In this document: positions 10,183 to 19,422 of the stretch, in pieces
Layout of the letters: every line of letters begins with the position of its first letter
Position numbering within the stretch: position 1 is the stretch's first letter
Assembly: GCF_031143425.1 (NCBI RefSeq)
Contig: NC_090448.1
Coordinates: 331,092,177-331,156,176 of the forward strand
Length of the DNA stretch: 64,000 nucleotides
DNA from: Pleurodeles waltl
Lineage: Eukaryota; Chordata; Amphibia; Caudata; Salamandridae
Reading direction: 5' to 3'
Notes under the pieces: model-generated
The model's database searches: none
What the model saw: only the letters and a program-made list of their open reading frames with translations
What the model was told of the DNA's origin: nothing
Translations under genes and position numbers: made by a program

Positions 10183-11737
10183 TGTCAGAGTCTGATTCCT
10201 CGGGATTTGTGTCTTTGTTCTGTTATGATTTACTGTTGACAAATACCACTTCAAATATCATACTCAAGAGGGAGAAAGAAAATCAGCATGGAAGGCAATC
10301 TAAAAAGGAAAGTTGTTTTAGACATGCAAAGAAAACAACTACTAGGACATTAAAACAATTATCCAATATTTATTATAAGGGAAGTAATATGCAAATATTC
10401 AGTAATATATTCACAACAAAAATATCTAAGAAAAAATATAAGTATCCTTCATATATGATTGTCTTTTAATTAAAATATAATGAAAATCTATAATCTCTTT
10501 TTAGTTAACCTTTTTTCCAAGAATACACAGTGAATGTAAAATTATAACTTTTCAACTCTGTGTGCGCGCGTGTGTATGTTTCTTCTTGAGAACACACATT
10601 GAATTCTAATATTAAGCCTTTCCAAAATGAATGCGCGTGTGTTTTGATTCTTCTCATAAAAACAAACAAAGAATTCAAATACCAGAACCTTTTTTAAACT
10701 GAACGCGCGCGTGTATTTATTCTTCTACTAAAACAAAGAATTCAAATACCAGAACCTTTTTTAAACTGAACGCGCGCGTGTATTGATTCTTCTACTAAAA
10801 CAAACAAAGAATTCAAATACCAGAATCTTTTTCAAGAAAACGGAGCGCACACGTGCAAACCTTTCTTTTTGAAAACACTCAGTGAATTTCAAATAAGAAG
10901 TCTTTTAAAAAAACATGGGCGCGCGCGTGCAAATGCTTCTTATCTTTTGTATACATAAATGTCTCTTTTCAAACATTCAAGAATTACACAATTCGATTCT
11001 GTAGGAACAATCTTTGAAGTCTGTGAATAGACGCGCCTAGTGTAAACTAAAAGAATCCTTTCAAAAAAAATATACTGCCTAAGAGCGAACGTGTAAGTTT
11101 ATCTAATCTCCAGGGCATATCAGAACAAAAAATAACACTAGGCTTCGGTTCAGTTCCAAATAAACAATGTTGCTGAAGACTAAACAGTCGACTTCGGTTC
11201 AGTTCTTAAACAAACAATGTTGCCAAATATTAAACACTCTGCTTCGGTTCAACTCCAAACAAACAATGTTACTGAAGATTAAACACTCTCACCACAGCAA
11301 GTCCGTCCACTCGCTTCTAGGAATTCCAGAGGCCCTCTATTACACAGCGGCAGATCAAAAGGGCAAAATCCAGATGGGAACTGCAAAACAAAATCCAACC
11401 CAGGCAAGGTCCAAAATAGTAAGCACTGGAACCTGGGTGTGGTCGGTTTTATAGGAGAGACCCGCACCCTCAATCATGAATGCTCCAGAAAGAACCACAC
11501 CCTTAATCATGAATACTCCAGAAGGATGCTGGGAATTGTAGTTCCATCAACATAAACATTGTGGATTTGAGCAATTTAGCACCACTGAGCACTCTTGTTA
11601 AACAAATGCATTTTCCACATGAGTAAGGAGAAGAATGTGTTTTAGTAGAAAAAAGTACGTGGCAAGGACGTAATAAATGTGGAGGTTTGGCAGGAGAGAT
11701 ACTATGCTTAGATATATGATTACGCCAAAGTCTGACA
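10183..11737 (-). repeat. 5' LTR of the chromovirus
   Basis: 1555 bp, with ends TGTCAG and CTGACA on the plus strand. It holds U3 (high coordinates), the promoter at 11447-11453 and a long R/U5 with repeated subunits containing alternating gcgcgcgtgt tracts between about 10560 and 10930. It differs from the 3' LTR by scattered substitutions and one added subrepeat. Confidence 0.95.
11415..11453 (-). promoter_or_regulatory. TATA box and predicted RNA start of the 5' LTR
   Basis: Minus-strand TATAAAA at 11453-11447. About 29 bases downstream is GTGCTTACTATT, the predicted RNA 5' end, which is also the self-primer. The same spacing occurs in the solo LTRs at 35156-37222 and 60186-63421. Confidence 0.75.
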
Positions 11738-11742
11738 GTTGG
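11738..11742. repeat. Target-site duplication (right), GTTGG
   Basis: Identical to 4215-4219. It joins directly to the resumed minisatellite B. Confidence 0.95.
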
Positions 11743-12030
11743 TATGGGTTCGTGAGTGGTAATGGAATTTTCAGGTTTTAGGGTTGTTGTGGGTTGTAAG
11801 GGAATTGTTAGAGTTTGGACTGGATATGGGCTTTTGGGGCGTAAAGAAAATTTTAGGGTTTAGGGTGGGTATGGTTTTGGGTCGTAAGGGAAGTTTTTGG
11901 GTATATGATGGATATGGGTTTTGGATGGTAAGGGAATTTGTATGGTTTAGGATGGGTAAGGGTTTTTTGTTGGTAAGAGAATTTTTAGGTTTTAGGGTGG
12001 GTATGGGTTTTTGAGTCAAAAGGGATGTGT
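11743..12030. repeat. Minisatellite B, right part
   Basis: Continues the gtgggtatgggtttttgag / gtaagggaatttttagg array of 3890-4219 after the gypsy insertion. It ends near gagtcaaaagggatgtgtg. Confidence 0.85.
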
Positions 12031-12583
12031 GTATGAGCTTTACCGAACAAATGTAAGTATTTTTCAGGTGAAAATCAACATTTACCCAAGAAGGCAGAAA
12101 GAACTACACTTGGGTAGATATTTTGTGCAAAGCTGAGGACTCTTTTTAGATGAAAGGGCAGGTGAGGTTCCTTTGTTGCGAAGTCACTTACACAGCTACT
12201 GACACCCACGCACAGAGGCACTCAGACACTTACTCAGACACTCATGCACTCACTCAGAGATTCACACACCCACTCACAGCACCACTCAGACATTTATGCA
12301 CTCACTCACAGACCCATTCAGAAACTTGTGCACTCACGCATGCATTCAGAGACTCATATAGCCACCCACTGACCTACCCAGACACTCGTGCACCCACTCA
12401 CAGACCACTCAGACACACACACCTACACACAGACACACTCACAGACTCAGGCACCCAGTCATAGACCCACTGAGACTCTCGCACACCCATTTACAGACCC
12501 ACTTTGATACCTATGCAGCAACTGACAAACCCACTGAGGTACTCATGCACACAATCACAGACCTACTAAGAGAGTTATGCATG
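12031..12583. repeat. Conserved flank plus second minisatellite A array
   Basis: 12085-12205 matches 2690-2815 with mismatches (aactacacttgggtagat, attttgtgcaaagctg). From about 12190 to 12575 the CACTCACAGACC minisatellite follows, about half the length of the first array. The order flank, minisatellite A, GGGTGG block repeats that at 2.7-3.7 kb, so the region contains at least two units of a composite repeat with a ~1.9-kb period once the gypsy element is removed. Confidence 0.7.
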
Positions 12584-12815
12584 CAGGGTTGGGTGGTTAT
12601 AGGGGGTTTCCCGTAGGGCCTGGCCATAGGCCAGGATTACAGTAAAATCACTTTATGTTAAAAAAAATAGAAGTTCACTGAAAAATACAAAGGTGACAAG
12701 AACGTTATAGTTAGGAAACAGAATTAAAAAAAACATAGAAATTCACTTAAAAAACCAAAGGTTACAGGTTTACAGGTATGGTATAGTTAGGTCCTGAATT
12801 TACTCACACAAAACC
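12584..12815 (-). repeat. GTTATAG dispersed repeat, copy c (part 1, inverted)
   Basis: Reverse complement of the structure at 955-1310. It includes gggttgggtggttatag, the GGCCTGGCCATAGGCCAGG inverted repeat, two acctttg/T-run blocks (here caaaggt and A-runs) and tgaatttactcacacaaaacc. It is interrupted by the L2-like fragment and resumes at 13421. Confidence 0.7.
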
Positions 12816-13420
12816 TGCTTCAACACCCTCTGCATGCTCCGCAAGATCTTCAGATGGATCCCCACCGAAACCAGGACGGTCAACCACGCCCTCGTCAGCA
12901 GCAGACTGGACTACGGCAACGCTCTCTACACTGGAACCACGACCAAGCTCCAGAAAAAACTGCAACATATACAGAACGCCTCGGCACGTCTCATCCTCGA
13001 CATCCCATGCCACAACCACATCTCAGCCCACCTCAGAGACCTACACTGGCTCCCCGTCAACAAGAGGATCACCTTCAAACTCCTCATCCGCGCCCACAAA
13101 GCTCTCCACAATGCTGGCCCTGCCTTCCTCAACGAGCAACTCACTTTCCACACTCCCAACCGCCAACTCTGCTCCGCCAACCTCGCCCTCGCCACTGGCC
13201 CTCACATCCACTGGACTACAGCGGGTGGCAGATCCTTCTCCCACCTCACCGCCAAGACCTGGAACTCCCTCCCTGTCCACCTACGACAGACCCAGGACCT
13301 CCTGACCTTCAGGAAACACCTCAAGATCTCGCTGTTTGAGCAGTCCCCCCACCCCCCTACCCATCAGCACCTTGAGACCCTAGTGGGTGAGTAGCGCGCT
13401 TTACAAATGATTGATTGATT
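12816..13420 (+). pseudogene. L2/CR1-like LINE 3' end (C-terminus of ORF2), 5'-truncated
   Basis: An uninterrupted frame from about 12834 to 13394 encodes the domain after the RT palm in L2/CR1 elements: SSRLDYGNALYTG, LQHIQNASARLIL, HLRDLHWLPVNKRITFKLL, AHKALHNAGPAFLNEQL, GGRSFSHLTAKTWNSLP and FRKHLKISLFEQ. The 3' end is GTAGCGCGCTTTACAAATG plus three ATTG-like units, a LINE tail. It sits within a GTTATAG repeat copy (c), with a few target bases missing. A second insertion of the same family lies at 57783-58118. There is no promoter or start, so it is dead on arrival despite the open frame. Confidence 0.9.
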
Positions 13421-13595
13421 CAGCAGTAATAGAGTTATTTCAAGTACCCATAACTCGCGCACTAAGGTACCTATAACTCACACCCTCACCATGCACAGCT
13501 AATTACTTCAGATACTATAGCACTCATGACAACTTTTAGATGTCAATAAAAATATCAGTGAAACATTAGCAGTCAAATTATTGAGCAAACATCTG
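13421..13595 (-). repeat. GTTATAG dispersed repeat, copy c (part 2)
   Basis: Continues copy c after the LINE: cagcagtaatagagttattt, aagtacccataactcgcgc, aaggtacctataactcac and ccatgcacagc. The segment 13510-13595 (catgacaacttttagatgtc, aaattattgag) is also seen near 16285-16350, so it probably belongs to the family's outer end. Confidence 0.6.
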
Positions 13596-13752
13596 TGGAT
13601 GGCCGGAGCACGAGTAATAGTTACCTAAGGGCCCCAGGTATAGTTACTTGAAATAACTCTTAACTGTAACTGCTGCATTTCCGTTTTTGTGTGAGTAAAT
13701 TCAGAACGTAACTATAATGCCCCTGTAACCTTTGTTTTTTTTAAAGAGAATA

Positions 13753-13804
<52 letters not shown>

Positions 13805-13883
13805 TATTTATAAAGGGTTTATATTTAGTTGTTAAACACTTGCATTTTGGTGGTAAAAGCATTAGTTATAAAGGCATGTTCAA
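13596..13883 (+). repeat. 288-bp tandem duplication, copy 1 (contains GTTATAG repeat)
   Basis: Begins tggatggccggagcacgag and includes gtatagttacttgaaataac, aatgcccctgtaacc, a TA tract (13750-13809) and tttatatttagttgttaaac. The next 288 bases repeat it almost exactly. Confidence 0.85.
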
Positions 13884-14037
13884 TGGATGGCCGGAGCACG
13901 AGTAATAGTTACCTAAGGGCCCCAGGTATAGTTACTTGAAATAACTCTTAACTGTAACTGCTGCATTTCCGTTTTTGTGTGAGTAAATTCAGAACGTAAC
14001 TATAATGCCCCTGTAACCTTTGTTTTTTTTAAAGAGA

Positions 14038-14096
<59 letters not shown>

Positions 14097-14171
14097 AAGG
14101 GTTTATATTTAGTTGTTAAACACTTGCATTTTTGTGGTAAAGGCATTAGTTATAAAGGCATGTTCAATGGA
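13884..14171 (+). repeat. 288-bp tandem duplication, copy 2
   Basis: Near-identical to copy 1. The visible differences are in the TA tract (14038-14093) and a few single bases. The high identity marks a recent duplication by unequal exchange or replication slippage. Confidence 0.85.
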
Positions 14172-14239
14172 TGAAAGTTCATTGTAAAAGCATTTTGTTA
14201 TAAAGGCATTTTCGTTATAAGACTCGTGATGTAAAGCCA

Positions 14240-15044
14240 TTCATGGTAAAGGCATTCGTTGTTCCATCATACATAAGAAGAAAATGCTTACAAACTACTT
14301 ACCATATAGTACCTTTCACCGACAGCCTAAGCATGTTTGGAGGTCCAGACACATGTTGGAAGGGTTGTGGAGATTGGGGACATTCTTCCAAATGTGGTGG
14401 TCTTGTGACCATATACAGGAATATTGGTTAAATATACTAACCTAAGGTCGCATCATCCTGGGTGTTTCCCTCCTCATGGACACTTTAATTGTCCTCCTTG
14501 GCAATCCAGGCCTGAATAGTATCCTTCCCTTAATAATTACACCGACCCAAAAACTAATTATAGACGTTCTCACAGCAGCACATCTCCCCTTTGCCCAATT
14601 TTGGAAACAACCTATTAAACCACCTATACACGTATGGTGGGCTAAATTATGGAATATGTATGCTATGGAGAGGCTCACGGCACTGGTGAGCAATTGAATG
14701 AGTATGTTTACAAAGGTCTGGCTCCATTTTCAGACATACAATAAGTGGAAGCGCCCTTTACTGGTGATCCCCGCCTTGGCACCTGACCTAGTACATAGGG
14801 CATAGCTACATCTCACAACATCACCACACAGCCTCCTCAGACCACAGCACATACTGACTAGCAGACTCAAGCTGAAACTCAAGGGGTAAAGTGAGGGAGG
14901 CTGGGCTTAGTATCTTTCCTCCTAATGTCTTTGTAATGCATGGAATATTTGTACTCATTTTGAATGCTGCTTACTGCCTGCTTTATTCTGCTTATAGTGT
15001 ACTAGCTGTAACAGTGAAAACTTTAAATAAAGTTGTTAAAAAAA
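14240..15044 (+). pseudogene. L1-type LINE 3' end (ORF2 C-terminus and 3' UTR)
   Basis: Translations in shifting frames give the L1 ORF2 C-terminal region: KMLTNYLPYS-like at 14285, WRSRHMLEGLWRLGTF and a WW/CDH segment at 14340-14420 (the Cys/Trp-rich domain), then PTQKLIIDVLTAAHLPFAQFW and WWAKLWNMYAMERLTAL up to the stop at about 14695. A 3' UTR follows with AATAAA at 15026-15031 and a short A-run. Frameshifts near 14430 break it. It is probably the same broad L1 group as 1-990 but a separate insertion. Confidence 0.85.
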
Positions 15045-15574
15045 CGTTTCTCATAGCACTTCAAGACCTCTATGTACCTTCCTGAAATGATGGACCATAG
15101 ATGTGTGGGTTGGGGCAGATTAGGGAGCATGTTTTAGTAGCATTCACAGGCTTTGAGTCTTACTACTGTGTTCATAAACGGTGGCAAGCTATTTTGAAAA
15201 AGCAAGAGCTACACAGATATCCCAGTCCAAAAGCCAGCAGTCCTTATAGTTCAAAGATGTGCCAGAAAGAATTGTGCTTATCTGATTCAAGGCTTAAGGT
15301 ATTCAACAGCACAGCAATAACATTCCTGACAGACTTGAGGTATTCAAAGAAGAACTACTGGATGGCCCTTATGTTCCTGATCAGCGCTCAGAGGACATGG
15401 AAACATCATAGTGGACAATATAAAAGCAGCATATCTGCCTTTTGAACATCATGCACCTGAGTTGTGTTTAAATATCAAACTCAGAACTTTAACATGTATA
15501 TGTCAACTCAGAAAGTTACTTGGTGTCTTAAGTTTCACATAGTACCTTAATAATTAATTGTCTTCTATGCCTAG
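15045..15574. other. Unassigned stretch upstream of the candidate exon
   Basis: No repeat family recognised. An open frame at 15101-15445 has no domain and no initiation or splice context I trust. If 15575-15713 is a host exon, this is intron. It is notably free of obvious transposons. Confidence 0.4.
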
Positions 15575-15713
15575 AAAATTGCATTCCTGCCTCCGATAGG
15601 CAGTGAAGCAGAAATTGTTTGGTTCAACATGGAAGAAGCAGAGCCAATGCATGACATTCACTGGAAAACCCTCACTTTTAAGCCTCCTCCTGCAATGGAC
15701 TCTCCAAATTACC
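15575..15713 (+). CDS. Candidate internal coding exon of a host gene, product not recognised
   Basis: A 139-bp segment is bounded by a good acceptor (tgtcttctatgcctag, ending 15574) and a consensus donor (GTAAGTAG from 15714). Exactly one frame is open across it; the other two have stops. It begins in phase 0 (KIAFLPPIGSEAEIVWF...) and ends one base into a codon (...PAMDSPNY). The 46-residue peptide is varied in composition and lacks low complexity or any transposon motif, with clear features such as EAEIVWFNMEEAE and IHWKTLTFKPPP. I do not recognise the protein. No neighbouring exon is visible, consistent with the very long introns of salamander genes. It could be a chance open segment, but splice sites plus frame make a real exon the better reading. 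Confidence 0.6.
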
Positions 15714-16369
15714 GTAAGTAGTGACTGTTTACATTACATACATATAAAGTAAGTTAATTGACAATGCAGATTGTTAGAATTAAGCAGCACTTGCAGGTGG
15801 GATGTGGGCGTACTTGACAGTATATGAGGTCCAGAATGAGAAGCTATGGCAGCACACAAAATAATTAGCCTGGTCCCACTGCAAAGCTCGTTTACAATAT
15901 AACAGCGCTGCAACTGTCAAGTATTACATGAGAGTGGTTGTCCAATTCCACATATTTTTAGAGTTCTTTATGACCACAACATGCTGGTCAGTGTCTTGTT
16001 TGGAGAGACATCACACACTTGATTCGCAGTGTCTGAGGCTGTGTGTAGACTCCCATTTTTCCCTCACTATTTTCCTTTTAATTGAAGCCTTTTGAGCATC
16101 CTCAGGAGAATGGTGGCAGTGTGATTTATAACCAATTATGAGACAGGCCTATTAGAGTTCTAGAGGATGGATTGTTGCTCAGTGGTAGCGTTTTTTGTAC
16201 TCAGTGCAGATAGTAGACCTGGAGCCCTGCAAACCCTCTAAACAGTATTACATCCTTGCCATGCACTAATTACCCCACATATTACATCAGTCATGACATC
16301 TTCTCCGACATCATTGATAATATCACTGCAACATTTTAAGTGAAATTATTGTTGGGAAAACTGTGCATG
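15714..16369. other. Unassigned stretch downstream of the candidate exon
   Basis: No gene or clear repeat until about 16285, where a segment shared with 13510-13595 begins (agtcatgacatcttctcc, atcactgcaacattttaag). Probably intron if the exon call is right. Confidence 0.4.
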
Positions 16370-16541
16370 CCTTGGGCATGAGTTATGGTTATCTTAGGGC
16401 GTGAGTTATAGTTACTTGAGATAACGATAACCGTAACTGCTAAATGTCTATGGTTTCATGTGTGTAAAATCTGAACCTAACTAGAATGTCCTTTGCCTTT
16501 TTTTTTTTAGAGGAAAAAAAATAATAATAATATATATATAA

Positions 16542-16608
<67 letters not shown>
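16370..16608 (+). repeat. GTTATAG dispersed repeat, copy e, with TA microsatellite
   Basis: gggcatgagttatggttatc, ttagggcgtgagttatag, ttacttgagataacg and aatgtcctttgcc, then a T-run and a long TA tract at 16530-16608. The TA tract follows the T/A-rich 3' end of the family, as in copy d. Confidence 0.7.
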
Positions 16609-16609
<1 letters not shown>

Positions 16610-17289
16610 TTTACCCTCATACTGCAGAGACATCAGTGATTTCCTTACTTTTCTGCTTTCCTACATATCTCCTATCGGAGCTTACAGAACCTCTCTGGAA
16701 TGCACTTCTGAGTTCAAAGAAGACCTTTATTGTTGTTAATTCTCCCCCACCCACAAGTTCTTGAGAGACAAAATTAGTAGATTTCAAGCACACGTTTAAA
16801 AGAGTAGTCGCAGCAATGAAAGCAAAATATATCACAGTACTTCTCAGCTGCAATGTACACAGCAAATATATAACATAACCGCAAAGCATAAAAGTCAAAA
16901 TTCATCACCTTATGGGCAAGTAGGGCCTATATTCAGCTTCATCTTTCTGGGGTCTGCAAGTTGATGACTCCGGTCAACTGCGAGAAAGAGATTCTCTACC
17001 CAAACAGGAGACTGGCAACTGACGTCTAGTTCCAGCCTGAAGTCAAGCAGATTCAAATCCAACTTACTGTACTGTAGCCCAGAGTCATCCTTAAAAGCAA
17101 ACTCAGTGTGAGATCTGAACGACCTTGGAGAATGGCCAGTTCTCTTGAGCCATCCCGCTCTCAGACTGGATTGCAAGGTAAACACAAAATCTACGTGCTC
17201 TTATCAGCTAAGGTCTGGTGTGAAGAAAACAGCTTGGTCCATCTTGTGGAAAAACACAGCTAGGAAAAAACACAGACATCTCTGCAATG
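16609..17289. other. Unassigned stretch
   Basis: No coding motif or repeat family recognised. It leads without an obvious boundary into the 17290-17601 minisatellite, so both may be parts of one older element. Confidence 0.3.
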
Positions 17290-17601
17290 TCTGAACTGCA
17301 ATGTCTAACTCCACGTTAAAGCCAATAGGCAGCTAACCTAAATATCAAATGTAATGTCTCATGTCATGTCAAAGCCAAGAGGCAGCTAAGCTGAATACAG
17401 AATGTAATGTCTAATGCCATGTCAAAGCCAATAGGCAGCTGTGCTGAATACAAAATGTAGTGTCTAATATCATGTCAAAGCCAAAAGGAAGCTGAACTGA
17501 ATACAAAATATAATGTCTAATATCATGTCAAAGCCAATAGGCATCTGAACTGCTAATGTCATGTCAAAGCCAATAGGCGGCTAAACTGAACAAAACATAT
17601 A
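17290..17601. repeat. ~55-bp minisatellite, about six copies
   Basis: Unit contains aatgtctaatgtcatgtcaa, agccaataggcagct and gaatacaaaatgt. Copies start near 17290, 17350, 17410, 17470, 17515 and 17550. The array is cut at its right end by the Harbinger terminus at 17602. Confidence 0.8.
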
Positions 17602-17628
17602 GGGGGTCATTACAACCCTGGCGGACGG
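17602..17628 (+). repeat. Harbinger copy 1 left terminal inverted repeat
   Basis: GGGGGTCATTACAACCCTGG then CGGACGG. It pairs with 26122-26148. GC-rich subterminal ggcgg and ccgcc motifs recur for the next ~250 bases and are likely binding sites for the transposase or Myb-like proteins (inference). Confidence 0.85.
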
Positions 17629-17930
17629 TGTTAAAGCTGCGGTAATACCGCAAACAGGCCGGCAGAGAGAAAAAGGGAATTATGACCGTGGCGGAAACCG
17701 CCAACATAGACAGCCACTTTAACACTCCGACTGCCACAGCGGTACAGACAAGCAGCGTGCCGGTCACCGCCAACAGACAGGCGGGAGACAAAGTACCGCC
17801 CACAGTATCACAACCTACCAATCCGCCACCTTTTCCGGGGCGGATTCACCGTGGATAAAAACACAGCGGAAACAGCTTTTGCAATGGGAAAACACTCACC
17901 TTAACACACTCCACGAGGAAGGAGGGCACC

Positions 17931-18013
17931 ATGGAGCCCGAACTCCAAATACTCCCAACGCTTGTCTTCCTGCTCCTCTACGAACATCAGCAACGGCGGC
18001 GCCGAAGACAACG
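17931..18013 (+). CDS. Harbinger copy 1 transposase, exon 1
   Basis: 83 bp from ATG to a consensus donor (CG|GTGAGTAC). The peptide begins MEPELQILPTLVFLLLYEH and continues into an Arg-rich stretch. It leaves two bases for the next codon, which matches exon 2 at 22535 in phase, where the chain continues RRWR..PPVYRPLVDL. Leucine-rich then Arg-rich N-termini are usual in Harbinger transposases. Copy 2 conserves the ATG, length (83 bp), phase and donor. A TATA-like GGATAAAAAC lies ~75 bases upstream in both copies. Confidence 0.75.
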
Positions 18014-18488
18014 GTGAGTACTGCACCTACAACATAGGGGAGGGGGGAGGCAAAAGTCAGGGACACACACACGCAACACCCCCACCCCCACCTGAACCTC
18101 ACCCATTACAACACACACACCAATGCATATCCAAACATCACAGTAACAACCCACAACCCCCCCGGAAAAATGCAAAGACAAAAGGGAATCAGTATAACTA
18201 TTGTAATGAATAAAAATACAGTAAGCTCATATATACAGAAATATATACACATTCCAAATATATACATCACGATTAGTAGTGCAGGTATGCACAATTCAAT
18301 GTCCGTGGACCACTGGGCCCAAAATGCATGGGCGAGGCCCACACACAATACCTGTCCAGAAACGGAGAGAACACTGCAGGGGCATCAGATAGAAATACAA
18401 CAGGCACCTCAGGGGGAAGGGAAGGGGGGGCACCTCAGCCGGATGAGTGCAAAGCCAGATCCACGACGGGGCTCCATGCCCATTGAAG

Positions 18489-18655
18489 TATCCTGGGGAG
18501 TGCAAAGCCACAGTCTCTCAAGTCTCTACAGTGGGTGGTTTGCCCACTGATCAATCCTGGGGAGTGCAAAGCCACAGTCTCTCAAGTCTCTACAGTGGGT
18601 GGTTTGCCCACTGATCAATCCTGGGGAGGGCAAAGCCACAGTCTCTCAAGTGGAT
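18489..18655. repeat. 64-bp tandem repeat, ~2.6 copies
   Basis: Unit with tcctggggagtgcaaagcc, cagtctctcaagtctctac and agtgggtggtttgcccact. Starts at about 18490, 18554 and 18618. The same unit has four copies in Harbinger copy 2 (40441-40665). Confidence 0.85.
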
Positions 18656-18660
18656 AACAG

Positions 18661-18990
18661 TCTCCACTGATTCTGGAGGGGGACTGGTGCCCAGAGTGCT
18701 TCATCCTGTGAAGGATAGAGGTAGTGGATGCAGTTCTCCACTGGTTCTGGAGGGGGACTGGTGCCCAGAGTGCTTCATCCTGTGAAGGACAGAGGTAGTG
18801 GATGCAGTTCTCCACTGGTTCTGGAGGGGGACTGGTGCCCAGAGTGCTTCATCCTGTGAAGGATTCAGGTAGTGGATGCAGTTCTCCACTGGTTTTGGAG
18901 GGGGACTGGTGCCCAGAGTGCTTCATCCTGTGAAGGATTCAGGTAGTGGATGCAGTTCTCCACTGGTTCTGGTGGGGGACTGGTGCCCAG
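18661..18990. repeat. 74-bp tandem repeat, ~4.4 copies
   Basis: Unit with ctccactggttctggaggg, ggactggtgcccagagtgct, catcctgtgaagga and ggtagtggatgcagtt. Starts near 18661, 18735, 18809, 18883 and 18957. In copy 2 only a single remnant of this unit is present (40677-40715), so the expansion is specific to copy 1. Confidence 0.85.
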
Positions 18991-19054
18991 AGTGCATCAC
19001 GCTCCTCGTGACGGTGCCAGTTCCGTCACTGTCCCAGCCGCACATGGGCTAACG

Positions 19055-19410
19055 ATGCTTGAGTTGGCGGTGCTTGCCCTGTTCAGCGGTGCTTGCCATG
19101 GCGGTCTTTGCCCTATTCAGCGGTGCTTGACTTTGCGGTTTCTGACCTGTTCAGCGGTGCTTGCCCTGTTCAGCTGTGCTTGCCATGGTGGTCTTTGCCC
19201 TGTTCAGCGGTGCTTGACTTTGCCGTTTCTGACCTGTTCAGCGGTGCTTGCCCTGTTCAGCGGTGCTTGCCATGGTGGTCTTTGCCCTGTTCAGCGGTGC
19301 TTGCCCTGTTCAGCGGTGCTTGCCATGGCGGTCTTTGCCCTGTTCAGCGGTGCTTGCCCTGTTCAACGGTGCTTGACTTTGCTGTCTGTGACCTGTGCAG
19401 CGGTGTGTGG
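19055..19410. repeat. GCGGTGCTTG-based tandem repeats
   Basis: Degenerate repeats of cagcggtgcttgccctgtt and gccatggcggtctttgccct. In copy 2 the equivalent position is filled by a much larger 29-bp array (40755-41470) also built on gcggtgcttg. The block lies just 3' of, or in the 3' end of, the antisense Myb-like gene. Confidence 0.8.
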
Positions 19411-19422
19411 CATGATGGTCCC

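Larger units (their letters stand above)
4220..11737 (-). mobile_element. Full-length Ty3/gypsy chromovirus, sushi-like, self-priming type
   Basis: A 7.5-kb LTR retrotransposon in minus orientation. In element order it has a 5' LTR (11737-10183), a self-complementary primer-binding site, gag, a -1 frameshift site, protease, RT, RNase H, integrase, chromodomain, a polypurine tract and a 3' LTR (5707-4220). LTR ends are TGTCAG...CTGACA and the flanks are the duplication GTTGG. The sequence RPCIDYRAMNKIT and the integrase-linked chromodomain place it with the sushi group of chromoviruses, the group from which the vertebrate genes PEG10 and RTL1 are thought to derive. Coding breaks: a 1-base deletion near 8510, a 1-base insertion near 6877-6880, a TGA at 6223-6225 and a catalytic Asp-to-Asn change in RNase H. 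Near-identical LTRs and an intact duplication suggest fairly recent insertion, but this copy cannot act alone. Confidence 0.95.

Noticed and set aside
15101..15445. 114-codon open frame just upstream of the candidate exon
   Set aside because: No splice sites in frame, no recognised motif, and ordinary base composition. Length is within chance for AT-rich DNA.
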